NCBI RefSeq assembly: GCF_003286085.1
Contig: NW_020825321.1
Span: forward strand, 744,001-808,000
Direction: 5' to 3'
DNA: 64,000 nt
From: Drosophila persimilis
Taxonomy: Eukaryota; Arthropoda; Insecta; Diptera; Drosophilidae
Made by a program: the position numbers and the translations under genes. This document shows, piece by piece, positions 33,345 to 43,371 of this stretch (within the stretch, counting starts at the first letter, position 1; the number at the start of each line of letters is the position of its first letter). The notes under the pieces were generated by a model that ran no database searches, was not told the origin of the DNA, and saw only the letters and a list, made by a program, of their open reading frames with translations.

Positions 33345-33840
33345 ACTAATCCAGTGGCCTGCTCAATAGCCTAGATCTAAATCCCATTGAAAATCGATGG
33401 GCTCTGTTTAGAAAACATTGGAAAAGTACGAGTCTGCACCAAAGGGATTGGGTAAGTCTTTGGGAGCGCGTGAGGTCGGAGTGGCGCTTGATACCTTGCC
33501 AGCTCCTACTAAATTTAGTCGAGAGTATGCCAATACTTATTCGGAATATGATAAAAGCTAAGGCCCTTTGGAACAAATAATTTAAAAAAATTATTAAAGT
33601 CAAAAAATTTGAAACGTGTAAAAGTGGATAAATGCTTTTTTTTTTAACAAATTAAAATCTCTTAAGGAAAAGGATCTCTTTGAATTGAAATTATTGTCTT
33701 TTTTCATTGTCACTAAATTAAAGAATCTTAAAAAACAAAATCACAAGGATTGATTCGTTTTTAAAGATTTTACAGGCGCTTAAAGTGAAAAGTGGAAAGT
33801 GATGAACATGTATCCACATCTGCTCGCCACTGTATGTATA
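33345..33840 (+). mobile_element. Tc1-like transposon, 3' part
   Basis: Encodes the end of a DDE transposase: LNSLDLNPIENRWALFRKHW at 33362-33421 (family box LNPIEN), then QLLLNLVESMP and MIKAKALW to a stop at about 33580. The right end TGCTCGCCACTGTA at about 33820-33835 gives an ACAGTGGCGAGCA-type terminus next to TA. The 5' part is missing. Related ends are at 36975-37115 and 54076. Confidence 0.8.
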
Positions 33841-33849
33841 TGTATATGT

Positions 33850-35520
33850 ATAAAAGTAGAGTTGCGGTTGCAGCAGCAAGGTTACAACGTTACCCCTCGT
33901 TTAAATTTGTATTTATTCAACTTAAATTTAAATTAAATGCCCGAGCTTAAACGATTTGGTTCATTTGGTTTTTAATGCGGTGAGAGGTGAATATCTTAAT
34001 TTCGCAACAGTCATATAAGGCGAGAAACAGAGAGAAAAAAGGAACAACAACCGTTAGTTATGTTCTAACATTAATTCTTGCTCACTATTTATAGTCTTTC
34101 CACCTAATGACCATTTTTTTCCACCATTAGATCATCATTTTAGAATATTTGATCTGTTTCCATTTCTCCACTACAGTTTTTTATTTTGATACATAATACA
34201 TATGTCCCTGTGTCCCTTCTCAAACCATAATCAGCCATTATATTTCGCTCACCTCCACCAGGGACACATTTATTTATTCTTTTTGGCTATAATAATGATC
34301 CGATGTGATCCAGTAATCTGAATGATATGGTCTTTCTTTATAGTTTTCCGTTTTCGGTTTTCTCCGGTCCTCAAATTTTTTGGATGCCACAGACGTACAC
34401 TCTTTGTGGGTGGTACGGGGCGTGGAAACATTTTTAAATAAACTTGATTCAGTGTGATATCACAGGAGTTGTGCCTTAGCTTTGATTGTCTCTGACTGGT
34501 CGACAACCCAGATGGAAAGACGGATAGACAGACAAACCGAAAGTCAGACATGAATATCGACTCGTCTATTAATTATGATCCAGAAATGATGCACTTTCTA
34601 TCCCTATACTCTTTGAGTATCTGGCATAATAAAAATATATACATATATTGTATGTTCGCCTGTCGCTGTCGTTTTCACATCATTATCGACAAAATTTATT
34701 TTTGCAATTTCTCCCCATTCATACTCTTAAGAAGTCTGAAAGAAATATAACACCTCAAAAAAATTCTTGCCAAAACTTGGCGAGATATAAGTTATTATAT
34801 TTCTTCTTCCATTTGAATGCGTGCCAACGTACAGTTTCAGTTTGTTTGTTCAATAGTGTTCCAGGAATTTTAAAATCTGGCAAAAAGCAAAACGTTTGTT
34901 CCTGATTTAGCTCGGCACATGGCTTAAAAGCTGCCCGCAAATATATTTCACTGATGTTATTTCTGCACCTCTTATACCTCCAGGTTTCGGTTTCATATTT
35001 TTGTCTAGTAGAAAAACAGCGCTGTTAAATTCTATAGAATGGCATGCAGCTGTATCAAACAGACTGCTTTGATTTTATCAAGAATTTCTATTTTTTCCCA
35101 ACAAGTTCAAAGTTGTGTTTAATATTTACACTTCAGTAGATAAAATTATTTTTGGTTCTCTCAGAAATGGTTCGCCTTCCATATATGAAGGTATGATGAG
35201 GATGAAGTGTCGAAAATTCTACAACACGCTTCATCTTAGAGCGATCTGTATCACAACCTCAGACAAAAACGAGGGGGAACGTTGTGAGTTGCTGCGGACA
35301 CCGCAACTCTACATTTATACCCGATACTTAGTCAGTATGGCTCTCCTCCGGCAGACGCCGCTAATATTAAACGACAAGACAAAGAGTGCGTGCGAGAGAT
35401 ACAGAAAATCAGTCTGAGCGTGACGTCGCACTGCAAATTGAGCCACATTGCAAATTGATTTGTTGCTTTTGGCTACAAAAATGATCCGATCTGATCCAGG
35501 TTCAGCAATCTGATAGATAC
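33850..35520. repeat. Inverted repeat IR1, right arm
   Basis: Partner of 26367-28209; see there. The outer edge at 35520 changes abruptly from the shared sequence to TTTACTCTAAGC. One single-base indel was seen (about 34953). Confidence 0.92.
34270..34640 (+). mobile_element. Divergent DINE-1-like element in IR1 right arm
   Basis: Inverted copy of 27245-27620. Confidence 0.65.
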
Positions 35521-36017
35521 TTTACTCTAAGCAAAGACGCCTATGCTACGTGTGTGTTAGAGAGAGACAGGGCGAGAAAAAACGAAATTGTTTTCTTGAT
35601 GCTGGCTATAATAATAATACGATCCAATTTAGATTCTGCAGTCTAAAAGATATGGTAATTCTCTACGATTCTGCGTTTTTGGTTTTCTCATATATTCAAA
35701 ATTGTGGATACCACAGATTTTCGTTCTTTGTGGGGGCGGAAGTGGGCGGGGCGAAGTTTTGAAATATTTTTGTATCAGTGACATATCACAGAAGTCTGGA
35801 TCCAAAACATCGTTGCTCTAGCTCTTATAGTCTTTGAGCACTAGGCGCTGAAGGGGACGGACAGACAGACATGGCTCAATCGACTCGGCTATTGATACTG
35901 ATTAAGAATATATATACTTTATGGGGTCGGAAACGATTCCTTCTGGACGTTACACACATCCACTTTTACCACAAATCTAATATACTCCAATACTCATTTT
36001 GAGTATCGGGTATAACA
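35273..36017 (+). mobile_element. DINE-1-like element
   Basis: Starts CGAGGGGGAACGTTGTGAG, has AAGAGTGCGTGCGAGAGA, GGGGCGGAAGTGGGCGGGGC at 35731, GGACGGACAGACAGACATGG at 35857, and ends GAGTATCGGGTATAA at 36017. Its first 250 bp belong to IR1. At 35520 it switches to a different internal block. Confidence 0.82.
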
Positions 36018-36345
36018 AAGCACAATCATAGAGAATGACCATTTCTATCCGGTTGGGGATTGCAATATTGTATTGCAGATACGAGAAAACTAAAAACGCA
36101 AATCATAGAGAATGACCGTATCTATCAGATTGCCGAATCTGGATCAGATCGGATCATTTTTATAGCCAATAGGAAAAAATCAATTTGCAGTGGCTACGCA
36201 GCGCCCGACGTCACGCTCAGACTGATTTTCTGTCTCTCTCGCACGCACTCTTTGTCGTGTCATTTAATATTAGCGGCGTCTGCCGGAGGAGAGCCATACT
36301 GACTAAGTATCGGGTATAACTGTAGAGTTGCGGAGTCCGCAGCAA
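36018..36345 (-). mobile_element. DINE-1-like distal fragment
   Basis: Opposite orientation to its neighbour and abutting it: ATCATAGAGAATGACC (twice, 36029 and 36100), ACGTCACGCTCAGACTG, and the TGTAGAGTTGCGG end at 36320. Confidence 0.75.
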
Positions 36346-36394
36346 CTCACCAAATTTGGTTGCTCTGGCTCTTATATGTACATAGGTTCTGACC

Positions 36395-36715
36395 ACAGAT
36401 TGACCACAGGTTTTCAATCGGATTAAGTTCGGTTCTTTGAGATGGCCACTCCATCAACTTAACATTTTGATTAACCAGCCATTCTCGAAAAATTTTCGTA
36501 ATTTGCTTCGGATCCCGGTCATGTTGAAAAGGTATTTAAATTCATTTCTGCGGAAAATTAACAAGTTGGACTTGCAGGAGTTTTAAATAGTACTCTTTGA
36601 ACATAATACCATCATAAAATACCAAATAGTATTATTATTACTTATGTAGAGGACCAACGTGCTACCATGTAAAGCATCTTCAAACCATTATGTCGGGTCA
36701 AGCAGCATAAATACT
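36395..36715 (-). pseudogene. Tc1-like transposase fragment
   Basis: The minus strand reads FQHDRDPKQITKIFREWL, NQNVKLMEWPSQ and RTELNPIENLW (36400-36530), i.e. the Tc1 box with the second Asp region (QHDRDPK) and the LNPIEN box. Upstream sequence to 36715 contains further degenerate transposase (stops present). Confidence 0.8.
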
Positions 36716-36882
36716 ATAAATTATAGCCAGTAGTGCAGCCTAACGTAAAACGCCATTACTGTTCGATATTTGCACTGCCCACTGTTCGAAATCATTACCT
36801 GCCGCAATGCTTACGCAAAGCAGTGGCCGTTCTTTCGACTCTCTGTCCTCGTTTCTGCCGTTCTCTCGTGCTCTATCTCTAT

Positions 36883-36903
36883 TTATCTATCTATCTATCT
36901 ATC
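36883..36903. repeat. (ATCT)n microsatellite
   Basis: About five tandem ATCT units within otherwise unassigned CT-rich sequence 36720-36975 (CTCTCTGTCCTCG, TATCGCTCTCTTTG). Confidence 0.8.
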
Positions 36904-36974
36904 AGCCCGAGCTATGGGATTAGCTGCAGCTATAGCGCTCTCCTTCTATCGCTCTCTTTGTACACTCGCCTGGA

Positions 36975-37115
36975 TTTTTTGAAAAAGTTCAAATCTCTTA
37001 AGGTTTTTTTTCTTTCTCACTAAATTAAAGAATCTATGAAAAAAAAATCACAAGGATTGATTCATTTTGAAAGATTTTACAGGCGCTTAGTATGCACATG
37101 TGCTCGCCACTGTAT
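36975..37115 (+). mobile_element. Tc1-like 3' terminal fragment
   Basis: Matches the 33640-33835 end: CACAAGGATTGATTCATTTT, TTTTACAGGCGCTTA, then GTGCTCGCCACTGTATAC. No coding content. Confidence 0.72.
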
Positions 37116-37117
37116 AC

Positions 37118-37693
37118 AGTATGGCTACATTAAACGACAAAGAGTGCGTGCGAGAGAGACAGAAAATCAGTCAGAACGTGTCGACAATTTTCGTCCTTTG
37201 GTGGGGTCGGATGGAGGTGCGGCGAAATTTTGAAACACATTTGTACCAGTGAGCTCTCTACAGTGAGCAAAAAGAAATACACTTGTAACAGTGAGTTCTG
37301 CAGTGAAAATTTACAGTGGGGCGATCCAATTCAGATTCTGCACTCTAGAAGATATGGTCATTCTCTACGATTCTTTTTTTGTTTTCTAGTATCTTTAAAA
37401 TTGTGAATGCCAAAGATTTTCGTCCTTTGTGTGGGCGGAAAAGGGCGGCGCGGAGTTTTGAAATATACTTGTAACAGTGACATATCACAGAAGTCTGGAT
37501 ACAAAATTTTGTTTTTCTAGCTCTTATAGTCCTTGAGCACTAGGCGTTCTTAGGGAGGGACGGACAGACAGACATGGCTCAATCAACTCGGCTATAGATG
37601 CTGGTCGGAAACGCTTCCTTCTGGACGTTACACACATCCACTTTTACCACAAATCTAATATACCCCTATACTCATTTTAAGTATCGGGTAGAA
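37118..37693 (+). mobile_element. DINE-1-like element, rearranged
   Basis: AAGAGTGCGTGCGAGAGAGA, GTCCTTTGGTGGGGTCGG, a second copy of that block at 37420, GGACGGACAGACAGACATGG at 37558 and the GTATCGGGTAGAA end. The middle is shortened and partly duplicated. Confidence 0.75.
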
Positions 37694-37823
37694 CAAGATA
37701 GATTGACCGCTTGAGTTACTAGTCAAAAATCAACCACCACCTACAGACCAAGCCGGTTGGGGGCGGCTTTAAACAAGTTTATTAACATACGTTCTTTAAT
37801 ATACCCGATAATCAAAGAGTACA

Positions 37824-37837
37824 TACATAGGTATTTT
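37824..37837. repeat. Target-site duplication of the I-like LINE (3' side)
   Basis: TACATAGGTATTTT, repeated at 43358-43371. The last T's merge with the A-tail, so the exact edge may vary by a few bases. Confidence 0.8.
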
Positions 37838-37946
37838 TTTTTTTTTTTTTTTAGGATTTAAGTTACCAAGCTACCCGTGAGTAGCGTCCCCGCCTTTTGA
37901 AGGTGGAAATTTCCAAGCCAAAGAATAGAAGATGTTGGAGTACTGT

Positions 37947-40900
37947 TTATAGCTTTACATCAATTTCGTCGATGAAGTCAATTAGTGTTTGGTACGCGCT
38001 GATATTTTCTTTTTCAAAGAATTTGTAAATATCATTATATTTTCTTAGAGATGGGAAGTTTTGCCTTGTTGTGTTGTACTTTTTACAATTGAAAATTAAA
38101 TGCCAGGCGTTATCGATACTATCGCATGTATCACATATGTTACTAGGAACTACATGCATTTTGGCGAGAGTGTGCCTATCGATTGCGTTACCACTAAGCA
38201 GTCTGTTGATTCTTTTAGCGTCAATGGCTTTAAGCTTAGTTTTATTTAGGAACCACGGTTTGGATGATGTTGAGGGGAAGAGCGAGCAGTAACCTCGGTG
38301 CTTGATACTAGCAAACTCGGCGTATTCTCTCTCCCATTCTGCTTTTAAGATTCTGTGTATTTCGCACATAGCGTCTTTAAGGTTCCATTTAACCACTGTG
38401 TATTTTCCTCGTCTGTGGGCTTCTTTGGCTGCTGCGTCGACTGAAGTGTTCTGAGGGATGTTAGCGTGTCCGGGAATGTAGTGAACCTCTACAGTTCTTA
38501 GATGTGGATTTTGTTGGATCTTTTCTCTGATTTTGTAGGCGATAGAGTTATCCTGAATGTTCTTCGCCAGAATGAGGGCCCCGTTTCTGCTGTCTGTCAG
38601 GAGCGCGACACGAGGAAAATTGTACAAAATAGCATGGTCCAATGCCTTCTCGATAGCAAGGAGCTCGGCGGACAACGAGGAAAGGGTTTTGTGCGTGTAA
38701 TAGCTATCTAAAAAACCTGTCCTATCGTGCAGGAAAGCGGCGCTGGAATGCCCATCTGCGACTGACCCATCCGTGTAATAGATTTCAAAACCACCCTTTG
38801 TCAGCTGATCCTTCTTTTCCCCGTGGAGCAGCATGATACCTGCCTGGTCTATAGCGTGCTTGTTGGGAGCAGAACCCTTGAAAAATTCTAAGTCGGAGCT
38901 AATTTTAGTGAAAAATGAAGCTGTGTTCTCGAAAACCTCAACTCCATCTATTATGCTGCCAAACTCCCGATATGTCTTAGCGTAGCCCGTGTTTAAATCC
39001 CTATTTGCTGACACTGTTTCACTTGCTGGGAGATTAAATGCAAACACCTTAACCAACTCTTTCGCCGCCAGGAATCTCATCCTGTAGTCCGGGGGAAGTT
39101 CGCCTGCCATGTGATATAAGATAGGAACGGGAGTGCAGATTATCAGACCCAGCGACTTTCTGAGGTGATGGTTGCAGTGGGATTTGATTTTGGCCAAGGC
39201 AGATTTGGACAGGTTGCAGAATGATGAGCACGCGTACTCTAGCCTACTTCTGACAAATGCCTTGTAAAATATAAGCCCTCTTTTGGGGCTGATACCATAG
39301 TGACACCCACTGAGTAATCTGAGAAACGCACAATTTCTGTTCGATTCCGAGATGGCTAGATCAATGTGACCAGAGGCTGAGTTGTTTGCTGAGATAGTCC
39401 TGCCTAGGTATTTGATCTGCTCTACTTGTCTGATCTCAACTCCCTGATGCGAGATATTTAGCGCAGTTCTACGGTTGTTGAAGTACATCACTTTAGACTT
39501 CACCGGATTGAATGACAGGTTTAGCCTATTGCATTTTTCCTCAAACTTATCTATACTGTCTTCCAGCACCCGTTTCGCAATGGATACGTCTTTGTGGAAA
39601 CAAACTATGAAAAAGTCATCAGCATACTGAAACAGTAAGCAGTTATGACTGTTAATATCATGTAGTTCGGCTGTGTAAAGGTTAAAAAGGGTTGGGCTGA
39701 GACAGCTACCCTGGCAAACACCTCTGTTCACCTCTACCTCGCTTTTGCCCTTTATGAGGATTCGTCTGTTAAGGAAGCTGGAGATCCAAGCCGTGAGGCT
39801 TGTATTGAACCGCATATCCCTCATCCTGTGCTCGAGTGTGTCCACTCTTACGCAGTCGAACGCTCTTTGTAAATCCAGGCAGGCTGCGACAACCTGACAA
39901 CCCCTCGCCTTCAGCGCCAGAACTTTGTTGATAAGGTCGTTGATGCAAAGAGCCGTGGACCTGTTTCTCCTGAAGGCATAGGACCTGTCCGGCAGCAGGT
40001 CACAGTTTGCTATGTGCTCGTCCAGCTTCAACTTTATCAACCCCTCTATGGATTTGAACAGCGTGTTAATCAAACAAATCGGCCTATGGTTTTGGAAGGA
40101 AGTAGGGTCTGCATTCTTCTTGGGGATGGGTACCACTTTTATCCTGCGCCAGACTTCAGGGATGACGCCACTCAGCCATACTTTATTTATAATTTCAAAA
40201 ATTTCTTGTTTTTTCCCACTTGGTAGCTTTTGAAGCATCCTGAACGAGATGCCATCAGGGCCTCTAGCCGAATTGGGGTTCCTGGTTTTTAGGAAGGCCA
40301 TGAATTCTTCCAGTTCCAGGGGTTCCGGGTCGTCTGGTCCTAACAAAGGGGCAGGAATTTTCTTAGGGGGCCTACTGTTTGACGTGGATGGGGTTGCTTT
40401 AACCATATTGAGAAAGTTTTTGTCTTCTTCGTTCGTCCATTTGTTCCCTACATTTTTAATTTGACCGTATTTTTTGATGTGCTTCACCCTGCTCCACATA
40501 GAGGGCGATGAGGAGACCTCTTCTATAAACTTGGAAAAGTTGCGCTTTCTAAGATTTTTTACGTGATTTTGTAGATTTTTGTCAGTTTCTAAGGTTGCTC
40601 TGGCATCAGCCAATTTTTTGGTGAGGTAGAATTTTTGCCTGCAAGCGTTTCTCACGCGAAAAAGTTTTTCCGTTTCCTCGTTCCACCATTTCTTAGCAAC
40701 GTACTTGTTCTTGCTTGGGAATGTGACCGTGTTTTTTAAGGTCAGGGATTTCACTTTTTCATTGAGCTCCTCCAGATTTGAGAAATCACTTGCACCCAGA
40801 ATCCGGGCTATTCTGTTGTGAAGGATCTTCTTGCCTTGGAGGGGGGCATTTAGGCCTTGCACTGATAATACAATTGGGAAGTGTTTGCTGTTCGTAATTT

Positions 40901-41117
40901 TTGTTTTGAGGACTTGCCAGTTAATAGTTCCATTTCTGTAGTTCGAAAAAGAAAGGTCAAGAACGGAGAATTGAGATGGGCTCCTGGAGAAGGTTGGCGA
41001 ACCGTCGTTTAGGCAGATAAATCCGGCCTCCCGGGTGGAATTCTCAATGCTGCGACCCTTGCGATCACAGATCGGACTTCCCCAGATAGAAGACCTAGCG
41101 TTGAAGTCCCCGCCCAC
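37947..41117 (-). CDS. I-like LINE ORF2 main part: endonuclease end, RT, RNase H, Cys motif
   Basis: 1056 codons open on the minus strand. The first Met at 41117 is internal: GGDFNAR (residues 2-8) is the endonuclease catalytic box whose N-terminal half is in 41117-41512. At residues 77-79 SKH stands where SDH is expected. RT follows: ARGPDGISFRML, RPICLINTLFKSIE, CLDLQRAFDCV (first Asp), CQGSCLSPTLFNLY, FQYADDFFIV (YADD near residue 498). RNase H covers about 775-905 with IYYTDGS, SAELLAIEKAL, LLTDSR and SVDAAAKEA supplying D, E, D, D. A CxxC...H....C motif (ICDTCDS...WHLIFNC) lies near 990-1015. RNase H after RT separates it from jockey and fits the I clade. It copies element RNA at a nicked target in the nucleus. 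Confidence 0.92.
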   Translation of the reverse strand: MGGDFNARSSIWGSPICDRKGRSIENSTREAGFICLNDGSPTFSRSPSQFSVLDLSFSNYRNGTINWQVLKTKITNSKHFPIVLSVQGLNAPLQGKKILHNRIARILGASDFSNLEELNEKVKSLTLKNTVTFPSKNKYVAKKWWNEETEKLFRVRNACRQKFYLTKKLADARATLETDKNLQNHVKNLRKRNFSKFIEEVSSSPSMWSRVKHIKKYGQIKNVGNKWTNEEDKNFLNMVKATPSTSNSRPPKKIPAPLLGPDDPEPLELEEFMAFLKTRNPNSARGPDGISFRMLQKLPSGKKQEIFEIINKVWLSGVIPEVWRRIKVVPIPKKNADPTSFQNHRPICLINTLFKSIEGLIKLKLDEHIANCDLLPDRSYAFRRNRSTALCINDLINKVLALKARGCQVVAACLDLQRAFDCVRVDTLEHRMRDMRFNTSLTAWISSFLNRRILIKGKSEVEVNRGVCQGSCLSPTLFNLYTAELHDINSHNCLLFQYADDFFIVCFHKDVSIAKRVLEDSIDKFEEKCNRLNLSFNPVKSKVMYFNNRRTALNISHQGVEIRQVEQIKYLGRTISANNSASGHIDLAISESNRNCAFLRLLSGCHYGISPKRGLIFYKAFVRSRLEYACSSFCNLSKSALAKIKSHCNHHLRKSLGLIICTPVPILYHMAGELPPDYRMRFLAAKELVKVFAFNLPASETVSANRDLNTGYAKTYREFGSIIDGVEVFENTASFFTKISSDLEFFKGSAPNKHAIDQAGIMLLHGEKKDQLTKGGFEIYYTDGSVADGHSSAAFLHDRTGFLDSYYTHKTLSSLSAELLAIEKALDHAILYNFPRVALLTDSRNGALILAKNIQDNSIAYKIREKIQQNPHLRTVEVHYIPGHANIPQNTSVDAAAKEAHRRGKYTVVKWNLKDAMCEIHRILKAEWEREYAEFASIKHRGYCSLFPSTSSKPWFLNKTKLKAIDAKRINRLLSGNAIDRHTLAKMHVVPSNICDTCDSIDNAWHLIFNCKKYNTTRQNFPSLRKYNDIYKFFEKENISAYQTLIDFIDEIDVKL

Positions 41118-41512
41118 TATTGAGGGTATGTCAAGCGAAGCCGCGAATTCGAAAAACTTTTTGTGCCCGATTTAAACTGTGAAACTGTTGTTGATGGGGG
41201 TGCATATATGCTAAAAATATTGAAATTGCTCTTGAGGTTTAATGTTTTTATTCCTAAAATTTCCAAGTCGTTCTCTATTTTTAAAATGCTGAATTGAATG
41301 TTTTTCCTGACGTAGATGCCAACCCCGCCGTAGCCGTCCTCTCTGGGCCTGCAGAAAAAGTTATAGTCTAAAATGCTGCAGTCCGCGTTGTTCAACACCC
41401 AAATCTCTGAGAGGATGGCAATATCTATTGCGTTCTTGTCTAGGAACATTGAGAGGAGCTGTTTGTTGTTGTTGTGTGTCAGACTTTGAATATTTAGCTG
41501 AAGAATCTTCAT
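41117..41512 (-). pseudogene. I-like LINE ORF2 start: APE endonuclease N-terminal half
   Basis: Starts ATG 41512, overlapping the ORF1 stop as ATGA. MKILQLNIQSL is the first endonuclease motif (Asn), AILSEIWVL holds the catalytic Glu, and YGGVGIYVRKNI and FNIFSIYAPP follow. At about 41150 a run of five A's (minus strand) puts the reading out of frame, so the frame ends at 41117. The family reading continues one frame over into GGDFNAR of the next entry. The single missing base could be a true mutation or a homopolymer error. Confidence 0.88.
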
Positions 41513-43056
41513 TGTTGGATGTTTTGAGAACCAACTGCCATCCCTTGGGCAATCTGACGCCTATCTAGTTCCTTAATTTCCCTAATTTCCTTAATAAATT
41601 TATTCGCTAAAGAATCCCCTTTAATGATGTTGTTTGGATCAATCAGGAACGCTGTGAGTTTGGCTCCTAGTGCGTTTAGCTTATCCTGGGCCAGAGAAGA
41701 TGCCACGGATGAAGATCTCACAAATTTCTCGCTCATTTGGACGTAGTCTGAGTTTATTGAGTTCTTCCACTCTGCCATGTTGGCTGCTGCCTTGGCCGCC
41801 TCTGCGTTCCGGGCGGCAACCCTATTGGATTTGGTCACTTCCGCGAAAGAGGTGACAGAATGAATTTCCCTGGCGGACTCTAAGCTGTTATTTAAGAATT
41901 CAGGGGAGCGGTTAGATTGCCAACTGGGTCTAGGAAATTCCCCTTGATCCCTTGGGTTGGAGGAAGTTCTATCAAAAAGGATCGGATATCTAGCCTTGAC
42001 CTCAGCTCTAGTTAGGTTTTCCAGTGTCATACACTTTTGAATGGCGTACGCTTTTTTCCTGGCCTCACACTGCGGGTGGGTGGCAGCATGTTCCCCCTTG
42101 CAGTTAGCACAGACCAGCCCTGAGCAGATAATATCTTTGCTGTGATCTTGTCCGCATTTGAAACATTTCGCTCCACTCTTGCAATGTTGCGCCAGATGGC
42201 CAAACCTAAAACACCTGAAACATTGAATAAGCTGAACAAAAGGTTTCACTTCTACTTTAGAATAAAGAAAATTGATTTTGGTTGGTAACTGCTCTCCTCT
42301 GAACCAGAGTTTCACCCTGCCAGTAGGTACACGTTCCCCCGATGCTCTATCCCTTCGCGTACTCCGAACTATCTCCTCAATTGGGATATCCGAGGTTACA
42401 AGCTCCGATAGCTGTTCCTCCGAGTAGTGCCCGGGGATCCCAAAAATTAACCCTGCTTTTTGGATGAAGTGCCTAAAGATTCGGGTTGAGTACCCTTGAG
42501 CAGCGAAAACACTGTTTTCCACTAGCCCGTTTGCACACTCCGCCGACCCGCACACAATCTTGCACCTGCCACAGCCCATCCTAGCAACCTCCTCGATATC
42601 GCTAATGCCCTGTTTCAGCAGCAGATCGGATAGATCAAACTGGTTTATAGCAATTCTGGCATTATTCGCACTCATTTTGTCGATACAAACAATGTATGGG
42701 CCTTTATGCCCCTCATAATACTTGTTAACGATGATTTTGCGGGTACTTCCGTTTTTCGTACTCACGGAAGCCACACAAACCGCGTCAGTCTTCTCTCTCT
42801 CTTTCGTCGTAGAAATGTTTGATGTCATTCTTGTTGTCGTGTTCGTGGACATGTTTGTCGACACGTTCGTCGACAAGTTTGGTTTCTTACACAACAGTTT
42901 AGAAGCCAAAAGCTGCGGAGCCGTTTTTGCCGACATCTTTACTCCTAGCCGCATGGCGGTTTTAGCTTCTCCTTCCCTTTTTTTCAGCGTTTCCATGCGA
43001 ATTTTAACTCCCGTCGCCTTCTCCGTGGCCATCCTTGTCTTTCCTATGCTTGCCAT
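41509..43056 (-). CDS. I-like LINE ORF1 (gag-like RNA-binding protein)
   Basis: 515 codons from ATG 43056 to TGA 41511-41509. The N-terminal 90 residues are Thr/Lys-rich with an imperfect repeat (LSTNVSTNMSTNTTTRMTSN). A middle domain (about 110-265) resembles the RNA-binding region of gag-like proteins of I/jockey elements (IVCIDKMSANNARIAINQFD). Three cysteine knuckles lie at about 278-325: CFRCFRFGHLAQHC, CFKCGQDHSKDIIC and CANCKGEHAATHPQC. In this family ORF1 coats element RNA. ORF1 and ORF2 overlap by ATGA, which fits translation of ORF2 by stop-and-restart. The frame is fully open. Confidence 0.9.
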   Translation of the reverse strand: MASIGKTRMATEKATGVKIRMETLKKREGEAKTAMRLGVKMSAKTAPQLLASKLLCKKPNLSTNVSTNMSTNTTTRMTSNISTTKEREKTDAVCVASVSTKNGSTRKIIVNKYYEGHKGPYIVCIDKMSANNARIAINQFDLSDLLLKQGISDIEEVARMGCGRCKIVCGSAECANGLVENSVFAAQGYSTRIFRHFIQKAGLIFGIPGHYSEEQLSELVTSDIPIEEIVRSTRRDRASGERVPTGRVKLWFRGEQLPTKINFLYSKVEVKPFVQLIQCFRCFRFGHLAQHCKSGAKCFKCGQDHSKDIICSGLVCANCKGEHAATHPQCEARKKAYAIQKCMTLENLTRAEVKARYPILFDRTSSNPRDQGEFPRPSWQSNRSPEFLNNSLESAREIHSVTSFAEVTKSNRVAARNAEAAKAAANMAEWKNSINSDYVQMSEKFVRSSSVASSLAQDKLNALGAKLTAFLIDPNNIIKGDSLANKFIKEIREIKELDRRQIAQGMAVGSQNIQQ

Positions 43057-43357
43057 GCTTCTCAGGATCCAGGTGCTTAAACTGATTTCATGAAAATGCC
43101 GACTACAGATTTTGTTTGTGCTGCTGCGTTCGAGCGTTTTTTGTTGTTTTTGTTCGCCGAGCGCGATTTGTATTTTTTGGTGGTTTGTTGTTTATTTCGA
43201 GATATTTCCATGCAAAACGCGATATGACATACGTCTGATCGGTGATATTTTGCTATTATTATCAAGTGCAATTGTTATTAAACTTTTGGTTGATTTTTTT
43301 AATAATAAAAGGAGCTCCCACGCGAGCCAGTGTTACCAGCCTCCACATCCGTTTTTG
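43057..43357 (-). promoter_or_regulatory. I-like LINE 5' UTR (internal promoter expected)
   Basis: About 300 bp between the 14-bp duplication and the ORF1 ATG. Full-length LINEs of this clade carry an internal promoter here. I see no TATA box and cannot point to specific elements. Confidence 0.5.
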
Positions 43358-43371
43358 TACATAGGTATTTT
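43358..43371. repeat. Target-site duplication of the I-like LINE (5' side)
   Basis: TACATAGGTATTTT, the partner of 37824-37837. It fixes the 5' end of the element at 43357, so the element is not 5' truncated at an ORF. Confidence 0.85.

Larger units (their letters stand above)
37838..43357 (-). mobile_element. I-clade LINE (I-element-like), nearly intact
   Basis: A 5.5-kb element flanked by a 14-bp direct repeat TACATAGGTATTTT (37824-37837 and 43358-43371). On the minus strand it has a 5' UTR of about 300 bp, ORF1, an overlapping ORF2, a short 3' UTR and a 3' A-run (about 37838-37852). Length and layout agree with Drosophila I-type elements. Only one clear disabling change is seen (the frameshift in ORF2 near 41150), so the insertion is young. 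Confidence 0.92.

Noticed and set aside
37947-41117. Assigning the RNase H-bearing LINE to jockey or R1
   Set aside because: RNase H after RT, the C-terminal CxxC-H-C motif and three ORF1 knuckles fit the I clade better.
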